Source: G963662655 sp963666875 | GTDB lineage: Bacteria > Cloacimonadota > Cloacimonadia > Cloacimonadales > JAIOQZ01 | DNA length: 64,000 nt | Assembly: GCA_963666875.2 (NCBI GenBank) | Contig: CAXXPU010000012.1 | Span: 1-64,000, forward strand | Direction of reading: 5' to 3' | Shown: in pieces, positions 1-9,575 of the stretch | Layout of the letters: the number at the start of each line of letters is the position of its first letter | Position numbering within the stretch: the stretch's first letter is position 1 | Notes under the pieces: generated by a model | The model's input: only the letters and a program-made list of their open reading frames with translations | Told to the model about the DNA's origin: nothing | Database searches by the model: none | Position numbers and translations under genes: made by a program

Positions 1-387
1 GACGACCGGCAGGTCACCGGTATCGTGGTCGAGCAGGGATCGCCGACCTACCGCAACATCACCATGCAAAGCCTCGAAGCACACGACTACGACAACCTCA
101 TTCAGCAATATACCATCACCATGGAGCAAAACACGCCCAACCCCTTCAATCCTACCACGACGATCTCGTTCTCGATCCCGAAGGACGACAAGGTCGAGTT
201 GAAGGTCTATAACATCAAGGGACAGCTTGTGAAAACGCTGGTAAACGACCACCTTGAAGCCGGCAGGCATAAGGCTGTCTGGGACGGTGACAACAAGTAT
301 GGCAAGAGCGTATCGTCTGGCATCTATCTGTATCGCCTCGAATCCGGAGGGAAATCGAAGGCACAGAAGATGCTTCTGTTGAAATAG
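1..387 (+). CDS. C-terminal end of a secreted protein with a type IX-type sorting domain (5' end outside the window)
   Basis: The reading frame is open from the first base, so the gene starts upstream; only the last 128 residues are visible. The final ~85 residues form a FlgD-Ig/por-secretion C-terminal domain: an NPFNPTTTISFSI strand, VYNIKGQLVKTL, a GIYLYRLES strand and the terminal KMLLLK. In FCB-group bacteria this domain directs export and surface anchoring through the type IX system. No catalytic region is in view, so the enzymatic or adhesive role is unknown. The stop is followed by 58 bases before the next gene. The same tail ends three other proteins here (38535-40682, 50892-53015, 53259-56135). 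Confidence 0.85.
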   Translation, partial: DDRQVTGIVVEQGSPTYRNITMQSLEAHDYDNLIQQYTITMEQNTPNPFNPTTTISFSIPKDDKVELKVYNIKGQLVKTLVNDHLEAGRHKAVWDGDNKYGKSVSSGIYLYRLESGGKSKAQKMLLLK

Positions 388-445
388 TGACAAATGTCCT
401 CCAGTTGCTACGTTGGTTTAGCAGCGTCTGAATAAGGGGGACCCG

Positions 446-1287
446 ATGCATCAGCGAGACAATGCGCTAAGGCGCGATGAGTTAAAGAGTTATGAGGGAG
501 AGTTCTTGTATGAGTTGCAGAATTCATACGAACTCTCCCCTCGATTAAGCGAACAAATCCTTCAGACAGCCAAGTCCATTCTTTATCGATCCAAGTACCG
601 TCTATCCCGGTGTCGTTCCTGTCGTGGTAGCCGATATCGAAGAGAAGAGCGGTAAAAGCATGGAGAACATCCGCAAACGCACCATTTACGTGACGCTCGA
701 TGATGAGCGGGATGACCTTTCGATCCTTCACCAATACGGGCGGACATATCTTCGCCAGGTGACCATCCAGCGGATCACCGAGGAAGCGATCGAGCAGGAC
801 GGGCTCCTTACCCAGGAAGACCTGAGCCGATTGCTTCGTTGCAGTAAGCGGACAATCAGGCGCGATATTCGTGCAATTCAGGATCGCGGTGTTCATGTCG
901 TAACGCGTGGTGTTTTTCACAACGTCGGACGCTGCCAGACTCACAAAAGCCAGATCATCCGCCTGTATCTGGAAGGCTTTACCTACAGCGAGATTCACCG
1001 CAAATGTTACCACACGACCTCATCCATCAAGCGTTACCTGGAAGATTTCAAGAAGGTGCTGATGAGCCTCCACCATGGTGTTACGGACTCCCGAAATATC
1101 GCGCAGGTAACCGGATTATCGGTCTATCTGGTCAAGCAGTATCGGGCGCTGATATCGGAAGCGAAGCAATCCCCCATCATGCAGGATACCCTTTCGATCA
1201 TGATCGAGCAGAACCAGTATATGGACGGAGTAAAAAAAAACGCTAAAAAACGATGGGCTGAAAGCGGCAGTTACGGAGGAACAATGA
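446..1287 (+). pseudogene. DUF1670-like protein, first of a pair, broken by frameshifts
   Basis: ATG at 446 follows AAGGGGG. One frame gives an N-terminal part with LSPRLSEQILQTAKSIL up to about 585. A second frame carries the rest from about 590: YPGVVPVVVADIEE, a winged-HTH-like LLTQEDLSRLLRCSKRTIRR, then THKSQIIRLYLEGFTYSEIH. This order (N-terminal helical part, beta part, HTH, 'HK.iI.lYLEG.TY' segment) matches my memory of the DUF1670 family, whose function is unknown. A third break lies in the A9 run near 1231-1239: dropping one A makes the frame end in AAVTEEQ with TGA at 1285-1287, overlapping the next gene's ATG at 1284. That ATGA overlap is the natural layout of a two-gene operon. 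Either the gene is decayed or the homopolymers hold sequencing errors; neighbouring core genes are intact, which favours decay. Confidence 0.6.
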
Positions 1288-2084
1288 ATCGGAACCAGCG
1301 AGATCGCTATGAATCGATCAACAAGCGCAATTTTCGCAATGCTCTAATTCATTTGCTGGAAACGGAATACAAGATCATCGGTTCGCGGAAAATCCTTTCG
1401 CTTCTGGCAGATGATATCGAGCAACTTCATTCGGAGTATTTTGTATCGACCTCGACAGTGGGTATCGGTGAGATCGTGTTTCGCACCACCGCGGACGACG
1501 GACAACGCCCCGAATTACGGTAAGAAAACCGAGGATTACAGCTCGACAACGGTTGTCCTGCCACTTGGTGACCGAGGAGGATATCGAGAACCGCGTCTAT
1601 ACCCCGAAACGGAAATAAAAACACGAATTACGAGCACTGCGACCGACGTGAGATCAGGACGATGATCCGCTTGCTCGAGTCGGCAAAGTCCCAGGGCGGT
1701 CTTCTTAGCGGAGCCGAGGTTAGTGTCTTGCTGAATCGCAGTTTGAACACAATACAAAAATATCTCAAGGCATACGTAAAGGAGACGGGAAAAATCCCGC
1801 CATTGAAGGGCTACGTGATGGACATGGGCAGTCTGCCGACCCACAAGTCGATCATCATATCGTACTACGAACAGGGGATGTCGCCAGCCGATATTGTGCT
1901 GAAAACCTCCCACAGTCAGGATGCCGTGGATCGTTACATCAAGCAGTACGACCAGATCAAACTGTTGATCCGGAAAGGGATGTCCGCCACAGAGATCAAG
2001 GATATCGTTCGGCGAAGCATGAAAGTGGTAAAAGAATACATCGCAATCTATAACGAATTTCACGATATATCGGAAAATCGTTGA
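1284..2084 (+). pseudogene. DUF1670-like protein, second of a pair, multiply frameshifted
   Basis: ATG at 1284 has GGAGGAACA just upstream. The product can only be read by hopping frames: MNRNQRDRYESINKRNF to VGIGEIVFRTT in one frame (to ~1495), SSTTVVLPL in another, VTEEDIENRVYTPKR in a third (~1568-1612), and from ~1620 RREIRTMIRLLESAKSQGGLL onward to the stop at 2084. The last part (1662-2084) is well preserved: GAEVSVLLNRSLNTIQKY, PLKGYVMDMGS, PTHKSIIISYYEQGMSPADI. It parallels the 'THK..II..YLEG' block of the first gene, so the two are diverged paralogues. At least three indels make it non-functional as written. Family assignment rests on recalled motifs, not on an alignment. Confidence 0.6.
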
Positions 2085-2263
2085 CAATGAGGCGGTGAGA
2101 TGAGAGAAAAAACACACACAACAAAACCGAGGGAAGGGACTGCATTCTTCATTGATTACTTTCCCTTCTTTCGGGAATGTATACCAAAAAACTATGGGGA
2201 CATTTGGCACCATGGTAAATAGCCCTTACCCATCCTTATTTTAACTATTAACTGCTCTGAAAA

Positions 2264-3883
2264 TTACGGCAACGGTGGCAGCCCCAATTCCTTGAGAAAC
2301 TCGTTGTGCCTGTCTCTGGCCTTCTTGATATCCTCGGCTGCTTTGACCAACTCGGCATGGGTCTCTGTCAGGTCGATATCCTCTTCCGGCAGGGCTGTAC
2401 TGACATAGCGCGAGATGTTCAAGTTGTAGTCGTTTTCCTCGATCTCTTCCATGGTGACCCGCCGGGCGTACCGCGGTTCTTCCTTTCGATACTGGTAGGT
2501 GTCGATGATCTTCTCGATATGCTCGGGATTCAGATGGTTCTGTCGCTTGCCCTTATCGAATTTCTCCGCAGCGTTGATGATCAGCACGTCATCCGGTTTC
2601 TTGCACTTCTTCAGCACGAGAATACACACCGGAATCCCCGTCGAGTAGAACAAATTCGCCGGCAGACCAATCACGGTATCGATGTGTCGATCTTCGAGCA
2701 GCTTTTTGCGAATATCCTTCTCCTTACCGCCACGGAACAGCACGCCGTGGGGCAGGATAATCGCCATCACGCCCTCATCTTTGAGGAAGTGAAAGCCGTG
2801 CAGCAGAAAAGCGAAGTCCGCCGCGCTCTTCGGCGCCAGACCATAGTCCTTGAAGCGCATATCCTCGCGAAGGGTATCGTTCGGGCTCCAGCGATAGCTG
2901 AACGGCGGATTGGCGACGACCGCGTCGAATGTCGTTTTCTTCGCCGGATTCATCTCACGGAGCATGTCCCAGTCGTTGGTCAGCGTATCGCCGTGGAAAA
3001 TCTCGAACTCCGAATCCTTCATCCCGTGCAGCAGCATGTTCATGCGGCAGAGGTTGTAGGTTGTGATGTTCTTTTCCTGCCCGAAAATCTTGCCGACGGT
3101 GCCCCCCGCATTAACCACATGGCGGCGGACATTCAGCAGAAGCGATCCCGATCCGCAGGCGAAGTCCATCACGTTTGCCAGCTTCTTCTTTGGACCGGCC
3201 TCGGGATTTTGACTATCGAGGGTGACGATGGCGGACAGGATGTCGCTGATAGGCTGGGGGGTGTAGAACTCCCCGGCCTTCTTGCCCGATCCGGCGGCGA
3301 ACTGGCCGATCAGGTATTCGTAGGCGTCGCCCAGTGTATCGGAATCGGTCGAGAACTCTTTCAGTCCTTCGGCGATTTCTGTGATGATCTTGCAGAGCTT
3401 TTCGTTACGGGCAGTATAGGTCTTACCCAGCTTTTCCGAGCCGAGGTTGATCTCCGAGAACAGCCCCGAGAATGAATTTTTAAACGAATCGTTCTCGATG
3501 TATTTAAAGCCGTCTTGCAGGGTGTTCAGCAGGTCTCTATCCTGTGTCCGCGCCATGTTTGCGATGCTCGTCCACAGATGTTCCGGCTTGATCACGTAGT
3601 GGTAGTTGCGCTTCATGTCCTTTTCGAAATCAGCTTGGTAATCTCGATTGTTATCATACCACACTTGGAGCGGCGTTTTGTCACGATTCCCAATATTTTC
3701 CAGATCGGGATATTCATCACCCAGTTGCTTCTTTGCCTTTTTCTCGTAGTTGTCCGAAAGATAGCGCAGGAACAGAAACGCCAGCATGTAATCGCGGAAG
3801 TCGTCCGCGTTCATCGCGCCGCGAAGATGGTCGGCGATGTTCCAGAGAATCTTGCCCAGTTGTTGTTTATGGATGTCTGTCAT
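2264..3883 (-). CDS. hsdM: Type I restriction-modification system, DNA methyltransferase subunit (HsdM)
   Basis: The 539-residue product is the modification subunit that, with HsdS, transfers a methyl group from SAM to adenine N6 in the recognition site. Visible features in order: an HsdM N-terminal helical domain (residues 8-55, LGKILWNIADHLRGAMNADD), GEFYTPQ (204-210) and SAM motif I DFACGSGS (240-247). Catalytic motif IV is NPPF (325-328). A C-terminal helical region ends in LKELGLPPLP. Length is normal for the family. It is the last gene of a minus-strand operon hsdR-hsdS-rhuM-hsdM and starts 21 bases after the rhuM stop. All motifs are intact, so the gene looks functional. Confidence 0.95.
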   Translation of the reverse strand: MTDIHKQQLGKILWNIADHLRGAMNADDFRDYMLAFLFLRYLSDNYEKKAKKQLGDEYPDLENIGNRDKTPLQVWYDNNRDYQADFEKDMKRNYHYVIKPEHLWTSIANMARTQDRDLLNTLQDGFKYIENDSFKNSFSGLFSEINLGSEKLGKTYTARNEKLCKIITEIAEGLKEFSTDSDTLGDAYEYLIGQFAAGSGKKAGEFYTPQPISDILSAIVTLDSQNPEAGPKKKLANVMDFACGSGSLLLNVRRHVVNAGGTVGKIFGQEKNITTYNLCRMNMLLHGMKDSEFEIFHGDTLTNDWDMLREMNPAKKTTFDAVVANPPFSYRWSPNDTLREDMRFKDYGLAPKSAADFAFLLHGFHFLKDEGVMAIILPHGVLFRGGKEKDIRKKLLEDRHIDTVIGLPANLFYSTGIPVCILVLKKCKKPDDVLIINAAEKFDKGKRQNHLNPEHIEKIIDTYQYRKEEPRYARRVTMEEIEENDYNLNISRYVSTALPEEDIDLTETHAELVKAAEDIKKARDRHNEFLKELGLPPLP

Positions 3884-3904
3884 TGATTATATCTGCCTTG
3901 GTCA

Positions 3905-4909
3905 TTATTTTCGTTTCTTGATCTTTGCCTCAAGAGCTTTCAGTTCGGCATCGTCTTGCTGGTCGGCTTCACGGGCTTCCTCTATTTTGCGCTGCCGGTC
4001 ATATTCAATAAAGAGCGAGGAGGTTTGTTCTTTCATCTGCTCATGGCTGATGGAACCCGCGTGGCTGAGGAGGGGAAACCCGTTGGATATAATAATCTGA
4101 TCCACATTTTGCTTCCAGAAGCTCATACGGGTCTCGCGACGATTCTTGGCGCGGAGTTCCGCTGTTTCCAGGAAGATCACGACAAGGCGGTTCAGCGTAT
4201 CGATCTCGTCTTCGGTCAGATAATTCTTGGCGATCAGGATGTCCTGCTTACGCACTTTATCGCCATGCCAATGCATAAGTCCGAAGTGTGGATCTTTCGC
4301 ATTGGCTCGATCCGTGATAAGTTCCGCAGCGGTTTGTTGCGTAACGGCATAGAGTAGAAGATTTTGTACGATGGCGAAAAACTGATGCGTGGCATGGTCT
4401 GTTTTGTCATAGTCACTACTGAGGGCGAAAAGATCCCGCACCTTCTGATAAAAGCGCTTTTCGGAGGCACGAATCTCGCGGATACGTTGCAGCATCTCAT
4501 CGAAGTAGTCCGGGCGACCATCCGGGTTCTTCAACCGTTCGTCGTCCATCGCGAAACCCTTGAGCAGGTACTCTTTCAGGACTGTCGATGCCCATCGCCG
4601 AAACTGCACACCACGCGGCGAACGCACCCTATAGCCTACCGCTAGAATAGCATCCAGATTGTAGAGGTTTACAAGCCGCCGCACTTCACGCGTACCCTCG
4701 ATCTGAACTACCGAGGATTCCTCGGTAGTTGCCTCCTGAACCAGCTCTCCATCAACATATACGTTCTTAAGGTGCAAGCCGATATTATCTACGCTTACAT
4801 CGAATAATTCCGCCATTTCCCGCTGCGTCAGCCAGACCGTGTTCTGGTCCGCCCGAAGCTGTATCTGGCTTCTGCCGTCTTCTGTGGTGTAAATGATCAG
4901 GTCATTCAT
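3905..4909 (-). CDS. rhuM: RhuM-family protein embedded in the type I RM operon
   Basis: This 334-residue protein resembles the RhuM family, named from a Salmonella pathogenicity-island gene of unknown biochemical function. The N-terminus shows the family pattern: LIIYTTEDG, then TVWLTQREMAELF (an HTH-like segment), then VVQIEGTREVRR and YNLDAILAVGYRVRS. That part resembles phage Bro-N/antirepressor-like domains. The C-terminal part is charged and helical (LKALEAKIKKRK). It lies between hsdS and hsdM with 3 and 21 bases of spacing, so it is co-transcribed with them. RhuM genes recur inside type I RM loci, suggesting an accessory or regulatory role, but nothing here shows what that is. Confidence 0.85.
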   Translation of the reverse strand: MNDLIIYTTEDGRSQIQLRADQNTVWLTQREMAELFDVSVDNIGLHLKNVYVDGELVQEATTEESSVVQIEGTREVRRLVNLYNLDAILAVGYRVRSPRGVQFRRWASTVLKEYLLKGFAMDDERLKNPDGRPDYFDEMLQRIREIRASEKRFYQKVRDLFALSSDYDKTDHATHQFFAIVQNLLLYAVTQQTAAELITDRANAKDPHFGLMHWHGDKVRKQDILIAKNYLTEDEIDTLNRLVVIFLETAELRAKNRRETRMSFWKQNVDQIIISNGFPLLSHAGSISHEQMKEQTSSLFIEYDRQRKIEEAREADQQDDAELKALEAKIKKRK

Positions 4910-4912
4910 AGA

Positions 4913-6133
4913 TCAGGATACCTCCTGCGACGGAAATAGCTGCTGCATCAGGCCGCGCTTGTGCTCTTTCAGGGCGTCTATCTTCTTCGCCTGCGCGGTT
5001 ATCTGGTCGTCCAGGGCGGAGAGGCAGGCGGCGATGCGGTGTTGTTCTGTTTGTAAAGGCACATAAACAACAAACGGGATTATGTGCTTATTGTTGATCT
5101 GTGGAATTGTGGATGAGTCCGCAATTTGAGACAGTCCAACTTGGCAAAGATAATAGAAAAGAAACTCTGATATCGACGAATCAAAGGGAGCGATTGCCAT
5201 CAGATTTGTGTCCATCAATATCTCAACAGATGCGATTCTGATCTTGTTTAGTTCAATCGCTGCACCTCGTTTGGGGAATAGTACCGATCCCTTGGGTACA
5301 GCATCTTCTATATCATTACAATACTGTCTGCTTTTAACTTGGTATTTAGTGCTGTTGTTTAAATCTTCTACTTTCACAAAGGGATATGCACCATCACTGG
5401 AAAGAACATACTGGGATGGGCTTTTTCCACTATAAATGTCTACCAATTCACCAAGTTTGTATTTTCCCCACTCCTCCTTCCCTCTGAACTCCGGGAAGCG
5501 CAGGCGGGGCTGGGATTCGCCGGGCTGGGGAAAGAGCTGCTGTATGAGGCCTTTCTTGTGTTTGCGCAGGGCTTCCAGCATGCGGCCCTCGGCGGTGATG
5601 AGCTCGTCAAGCGATGAGAGGCACGCGGCGATTTTTTGTTGTTCGGGGAGGGTGGGAAGCAGGATCGGGAGCTTCCAGAACATTTCAGGCGATACGCGCT
5701 TGAGCGTTGCGCTCGTTCCCGTGCGTTCTATTTCGAGCCGTCGATATTTTGCCGTGAGCCAATAAATGAAAAAGGTTGGTGAGTGTTCTGTCTCGAAGGT
5801 AAATGCAGGAACGTCTGAAGAGGAATAATAACCATCATATTCTTCGGGGATAATCCCAAATGCTCCATTCAATAAATCGATCTTGGAAAAAATAAATTGG
5901 CCTGCTCTGCGCGTGAAGTAGTTCGCGCCGCCAGTTAATAAGCTCGTTCGCTCATTTTTTACCACACCATTGGTATGGAGTCGAACGGTAAGTATTTTAT
6001 CACTCTCGAAACAAGTGGCTTTTATCTGGTGGTCGTCGGGATTGAACAGTTCGCCTATTGTGCTGTGCTGCCAGTTATCCCTGAACTCCGGGAACCTCAG
6101 CTTCGGTATCAACGTGCGTTTGTTCTTATTCAT
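4913..6133 (-). CDS. hsdS: Type I restriction-modification system, specificity subunit (HsdS)
   Basis: HsdS reads the bipartite DNA target for both methylation and cleavage. The 406-residue protein has two target-recognition domains (about residues 8-165 and 210-370). Each is followed by a conserved helical spacer: LPEQQKIAACLSSLDELITA and EQHRIAACLSALDDQITA. Both halves share the HKKGLIQQLFPQ / HKRGLMQQLFPS ending, which shows the usual internal duplication. The first TRD begins near LIPKLRFPEFRDNW and the second near PRLRFPEFRGKEEWG. The gene lies 9 bases after hsdR and 3 bases before rhuM. The target sequence cannot be deduced from the protein alone. Confidence 0.94.
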   Translation of the reverse strand: MNKNKRTLIPKLRFPEFRDNWQHSTIGELFNPDDHQIKATCFESDKILTVRLHTNGVVKNERTSLLTGGANYFTRRAGQFIFSKIDLLNGAFGIIPEEYDGYYSSSDVPAFTFETEHSPTFFIYWLTAKYRRLEIERTGTSATLKRVSPEMFWKLPILLPTLPEQQKIAACLSSLDELITAEGRMLEALRKHKKGLIQQLFPQPGESQPRLRFPEFRGKEEWGKYKLGELVDIYSGKSPSQYVLSSDGAYPFVKVEDLNNSTKYQVKSRQYCNDIEDAVPKGSVLFPKRGAAIELNKIRIASVEILMDTNLMAIAPFDSSISEFLFYYLCQVGLSQIADSSTIPQINNKHIIPFVVYVPLQTEQHRIAACLSALDDQITAQAKKIDALKEHKRGLMQQLFPSQEVS

Positions 6134-6142
6134 CGTTCAGCC

Positions 6143-9100
6143 TTATTGGTCGTATGCGCTCAGCCCGGAGATGGTGCGGCCGGCGGCGCGTTTCTTGAGG
6201 AGCGGGACGAGGTCTTCCATCAGCGCCAGCTCCTTCTCGCGGCGTTCGCGCCAGCCCAGGCCAAGCGGCTCCATCAGGTCGGTGAGCTTCTCGCCGTCGA
6301 AGATCATGCGGTCGAGAATTTCGTCAACAAAGGCTTTCAACGCGTTGTTCGGAAGGCTGTGTTTTTGGGCTGTTTCCGCCAGCTCGGCGGTGTAGCGTTC
6401 TTCCTTGAAGCGTTCGTAGCCTTCGCGGACCTGCTGCTCGGTGAGCGGTTTGCCGGTTTCGAGCGTTCGAACATAATCGGTGATCTCGTCGATCTCGTCC
6501 ATAAACTTGGCGTCGGCGCGGATGAACTGGATGAGCTGGTCGGGGCTCATCTCCTGCTTGCCCGGTACCTGACCGCTGAAACGGGAGATGAGGTTCATGA
6601 TATAGTCGTAGTCGATATCAGCCGAGGCGAAGAGCACGAATTCGAATTCGAGCTGATCGATGGTTTCCTGTGTGCCGGTGTCCGTTTCGTCGCCGCTGGT
6701 CTTGTCCCGCCTGGCCTTGAGACGCTTGGCTGTTTCGAGATAAACGCCGCGGAAGGCCCGGGCTTCGTCTTTTGGAAGCGTCTGGTCGATCTCGTCTTGT
6801 TGCTCTTTGGTGAGGTCGGTGTATTGGTTGAGCTGGGTCGTGAGACGCTGGACTTCTCTGAAATGCTTGACGAATGCGGCACGGGCGTCGTCGCCCTTGA
6901 GATTGGGAACAGCTTCGGGGCGCGGTTCGAGTCCCTGGGATTGCAGGAAATCGTTCAATCTCTGACGGGCTTCCTTGAACTGATCGATCACGACCGGCGC
7001 TCTGTCAACGAGCCAGATTTCCTTCGGCTCTTTGGTTCTGACACCGGAAAACAGGTTTATGGCTTCATCGACCTTGTCCTGCTGACTGCGGAAATCGAGG
7101 ATGTGACCGTAGGGCTTTGAGGCGTTGAGTACGCGGTTGGTGCGGGAGAATGCCTGGATGAGTCCGTGGTGCCTGAGGTTTTTATCGACGTACAGGGTGT
7201 TGAGGTATTTGGAGTCGAAGCCGGTCAGCAGCATATCGACGACGAGGGTGATGTCGATCTTCTCCGCGCCTTTCCCGGGGAGGTCGCGGTTGGGGTATTT
7301 CTGGTCCTTGATGCGCTGCTGGACGTCCTTGTAATATGCGTCGAACTCGCCGATGGAGTGGTTCGTGCCGTATTGTGCATTGTAGTCGGCGATGATGGCT
7401 TCGAGAGCTTTCCTTTTCTTGTCCGGTTCCTGCTTGTTGTCCTCGAGTTCCTGGGGCAGGTCTTCCTGGAGCTGCCTGATATCGGGATTGTCCCCCGCAG
7501 GCGGCGAGAAGACGGCGGTGATCTTCAGCGGATCGAAGTCGGGATTGCCGGCCTGTTTTTCGGCTTGCACCTGCTTGAAGAGCTGGTAGTACTCGATGGC
7601 GTCGTTGATTCCGGCTGTGGCAAAGAGCGCGTTGAAGTATCGCTCGCCTGTGGCTTTGTTGTGCTTGTCAAGGATGGCTTCGATGATGGCGCGCTTGGAG
7701 AGCGTCTCGCCGGGCTTGGGCAGGTTCTGACCGTCGGGCTTGAAGTAATCCACGTGGAAGCGAAGGACGTTATTGTCTTCGATCGCGTTGGTAATGGTGT
7801 ATTCGTGGATTTTTTGCTGAAAAATGTCCTTCGTCGTGCGTAGCGTCTGGATGTTATCCTCTCTCTTCTTTTCTGTAGCGTTTTCGGTGAAGATCGGTGT
7901 GCCGGTGAAGCCGAAGAGTTGTGCCTCGGGGAAGAAGCTCTTGATGATTTGGTGGGTCTGGCCGAACTGCGAACGGTGGCACTCGTCGAAGATGAAGACC
8001 ATGCGTTTGTCTTTGAGCTTTTCAAGGCGTTGCGAAAATGTATTCTTGCCGTTCTTGTTGTATTTGCTGGTTTCGTCGAGGGCGAGACCGAGCTTCTGGA
8101 TGGTGGTGACGATGATCTTGTCTTCGCGATTGTCAGATTCAAGTCGTTTGACGAGCGCTCGTGTGTTGGTGTTCTCCTCGACGCAATTTTTCTGGAAGCG
8201 GTTGAACTCATCTCGGGTCTGGCGGTCGAGGTCTTTTCGATCCACGACGAAGAGGCACTTGAAAATGTCTGGATTGTCTTTCAGGAGTGTGGATGCCTTG
8301 AAGGAGGTGAGCGTCTTGCCCGAGCCGGTGGTGTGCCAGATGTAGCCGTTGCCGCGGTTTTCACGGATGCACTTGTCGATAGCCTTCACTGCGTAAATCT
8401 GATAAGGGCGCATCATGAGCATCTGTTTCTCTGAGGCGACGAGGACCATATAGTGGCTGATCGTCGTGCCGAGGGTACACTTGGGCAGAAAGGACTCGGC
8501 GAAGTCGTCGAGATGCGTGATCTTGTTGTTGTCCTTGTCGGCGTGTTGATAGATGGGCAGAAAGTTCTCGTCGGCATCGAATGCGAAATGTCCGTCGTTG
8601 TTGTTGGCGAAGTAGTAGGTCTGGTCCCGATTTGAGACGATGAAGAGCTGGATGAAGCAGAGCAAGGTCTTTGTATAGCCGTTTCCGGGGTCTTTCTTGT
8701 AGTTGACGATCTGCTGCATGGCCCGGCGGGGACTGATGCCCAGTGTCTTGAGCTCGATCTGGACGGTGGGGATGCCGTTGATCAGTAGTATCACGTCGTA
8801 GCGCTGGAAACTGTTGTCGGTGTTGATGCGTAGCTGATTGACAACCTCGTAGGTGTTTTTGCACCAGTCATTGATATTTACGAGGGTGTAGTTGAGCGGC
8901 GTGCCGTCGTCACGGGTGAAGCTATTGATTTCACGGAGCAACTTCGCGGCACTGAAAACATCGTGCGTGATGATCTCGTCGAGCAGGCGTTTGAATTCGC
9001 CGTCGTTGAGCCTGACCCGATTAAGCTCCTCGAAGTGAACGCGGAAGTTCTTCTCGAGGGTAGCACGATCGCGGATGTCCTCGCGATACGTGTATTTGAG

Positions 9101-9148
9101 ATCGGTCAGTTTCCTGATCAGTTTTTGCTCGAGTTCTTGCTCTGTCAT
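6143..9148 (-). CDS. hsdR: Type I restriction-modification system, restriction/translocase subunit (HsdR)
   Basis: HsdR is the ATP-dependent translocase and endonuclease of the complex. I chose ATG at 9148 (MTEQELEQKLIRKLTD) because AGAGAGGGAACG lies just upstream; an in-frame ATG 105 bases earlier is possible but adds a non-conserved tail. From the chosen start: nuclease motif D118...E132-x-K134 (YDVILLINGIPTVQIELK), Walker A WHTTGSGKT at ~271-279, DECH box 388-391, then FGFTGTP. A second RecA-like lobe includes LVVDMLLTGFDS and QAFSRTNRVL, followed by a helical C-terminus. At 1001 residues it is full length. It heads the minus-strand operon. Confidence 0.95.
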   Translation of the reverse strand: MTEQELEQKLIRKLTDLKYTYREDIRDRATLEKNFRVHFEELNRVRLNDGEFKRLLDEIITHDVFSAAKLLREINSFTRDDGTPLNYTLVNINDWCKNTYEVVNQLRINTDNSFQRYDVILLINGIPTVQIELKTLGISPRRAMQQIVNYKKDPGNGYTKTLLCFIQLFIVSNRDQTYYFANNNDGHFAFDADENFLPIYQHADKDNNKITHLDDFAESFLPKCTLGTTISHYMVLVASEKQMLMMRPYQIYAVKAIDKCIRENRGNGYIWHTTGSGKTLTSFKASTLLKDNPDIFKCLFVVDRKDLDRQTRDEFNRFQKNCVEENTNTRALVKRLESDNREDKIIVTTIQKLGLALDETSKYNKNGKNTFSQRLEKLKDKRMVFIFDECHRSQFGQTHQIIKSFFPEAQLFGFTGTPIFTENATEKKREDNIQTLRTTKDIFQQKIHEYTITNAIEDNNVLRFHVDYFKPDGQNLPKPGETLSKRAIIEAILDKHNKATGERYFNALFATAGINDAIEYYQLFKQVQAEKQAGNPDFDPLKITAVFSPPAGDNPDIRQLQEDLPQELEDNKQEPDKKRKALEAIIADYNAQYGTNHSIGEFDAYYKDVQQRIKDQKYPNRDLPGKGAEKIDITLVVDMLLTGFDSKYLNTLYVDKNLRHHGLIQAFSRTNRVLNASKPYGHILDFRSQQDKVDEAINLFSGVRTKEPKEIWLVDRAPVVIDQFKEARQRLNDFLQSQGLEPRPEAVPNLKGDDARAAFVKHFREVQRLTTQLNQYTDLTKEQQDEIDQTLPKDEARAFRGVYLETAKRLKARRDKTSGDETDTGTQETIDQLEFEFVLFASADIDYDYIMNLISRFSGQVPGKQEMSPDQLIQFIRADAKFMDEIDEITDYVRTLETGKPLTEQQVREGYERFKEERYTAELAETAQKHSLPNNALKAFVDEILDRMIFDGEKLTDLMEPLGLGWRERREKELALMEDLVPLLKKRAAGRTISGLSAYDQ

Positions 9149-9547
9149 CGTTCCCTCTCTTCGTGACGGATTTATGTGTCGTCTTGCTGTTGCGCTTGAA
9201 AGCTTTCCGACCTTGCTTTGTACCGAACAGGGATTATTTCGTTGTTCTGTCAATTACTTTGCATGAACATAGCCTTGAGAGTAGTACTCAGCCATGGAGG
9301 AGATTCTTCGTTGAGTGAAAACTTCTTCAGGATAGCGTCGGCAGCTTCGCGATTGCTTCATCCTTTTTCTTGTCGAGTAACTTCATATATACCTGCGACG
9401 TGCCCACATTTTCTGTACAGTGTATTATGCGAGTCATCCGTCAGTACATAACTGATCCAAAGGAAAAGAGCCAGAATGCCATCCAATAGCCATTGATAGA
9501 GGATAAAAGAAGAAATCAGAAAAAGTATCGAAGCATCGAAACCGATT

Positions 9548-9575
9548 TAGGGTTCGAATCCCTACATCTCCGCCA
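9548..9575 (+). other. 3' fragment of a tRNA gene (Ser-type), candidate attachment-site scar
   Basis: Bases 9548-9564 form a perfect T-arm (TAGGG-TTCGAAT-CCCTA). They are followed by a 7-base acceptor strand CATCTCC, discriminator G and encoded CCA, then a T run. G73 plus CCA suits a serine tRNA. No 5' half exists: the required GGAGATG strand, a D-arm and an anticodon arm are absent in the 100 bases upstream. Elements that integrate into tRNA genes duplicate exactly this kind of 3' segment, so this is likely one end of an island. The rest of 9149-9720 has no convincing gene. Confidence 0.7.

Noticed and set aside
1536..2213. A 225-residue minus-strand frame opposite the second DUF1670-like gene
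   Set aside because: The + strand has conserved motifs in three frames; the minus frame has none and is open by chance.
9480..9575. A complete tRNA ending in CCA at 9575
   Set aside because: No D-arm, anticodon arm or 5' acceptor strand (GGAGATG) can be found; only the 3' third is present.
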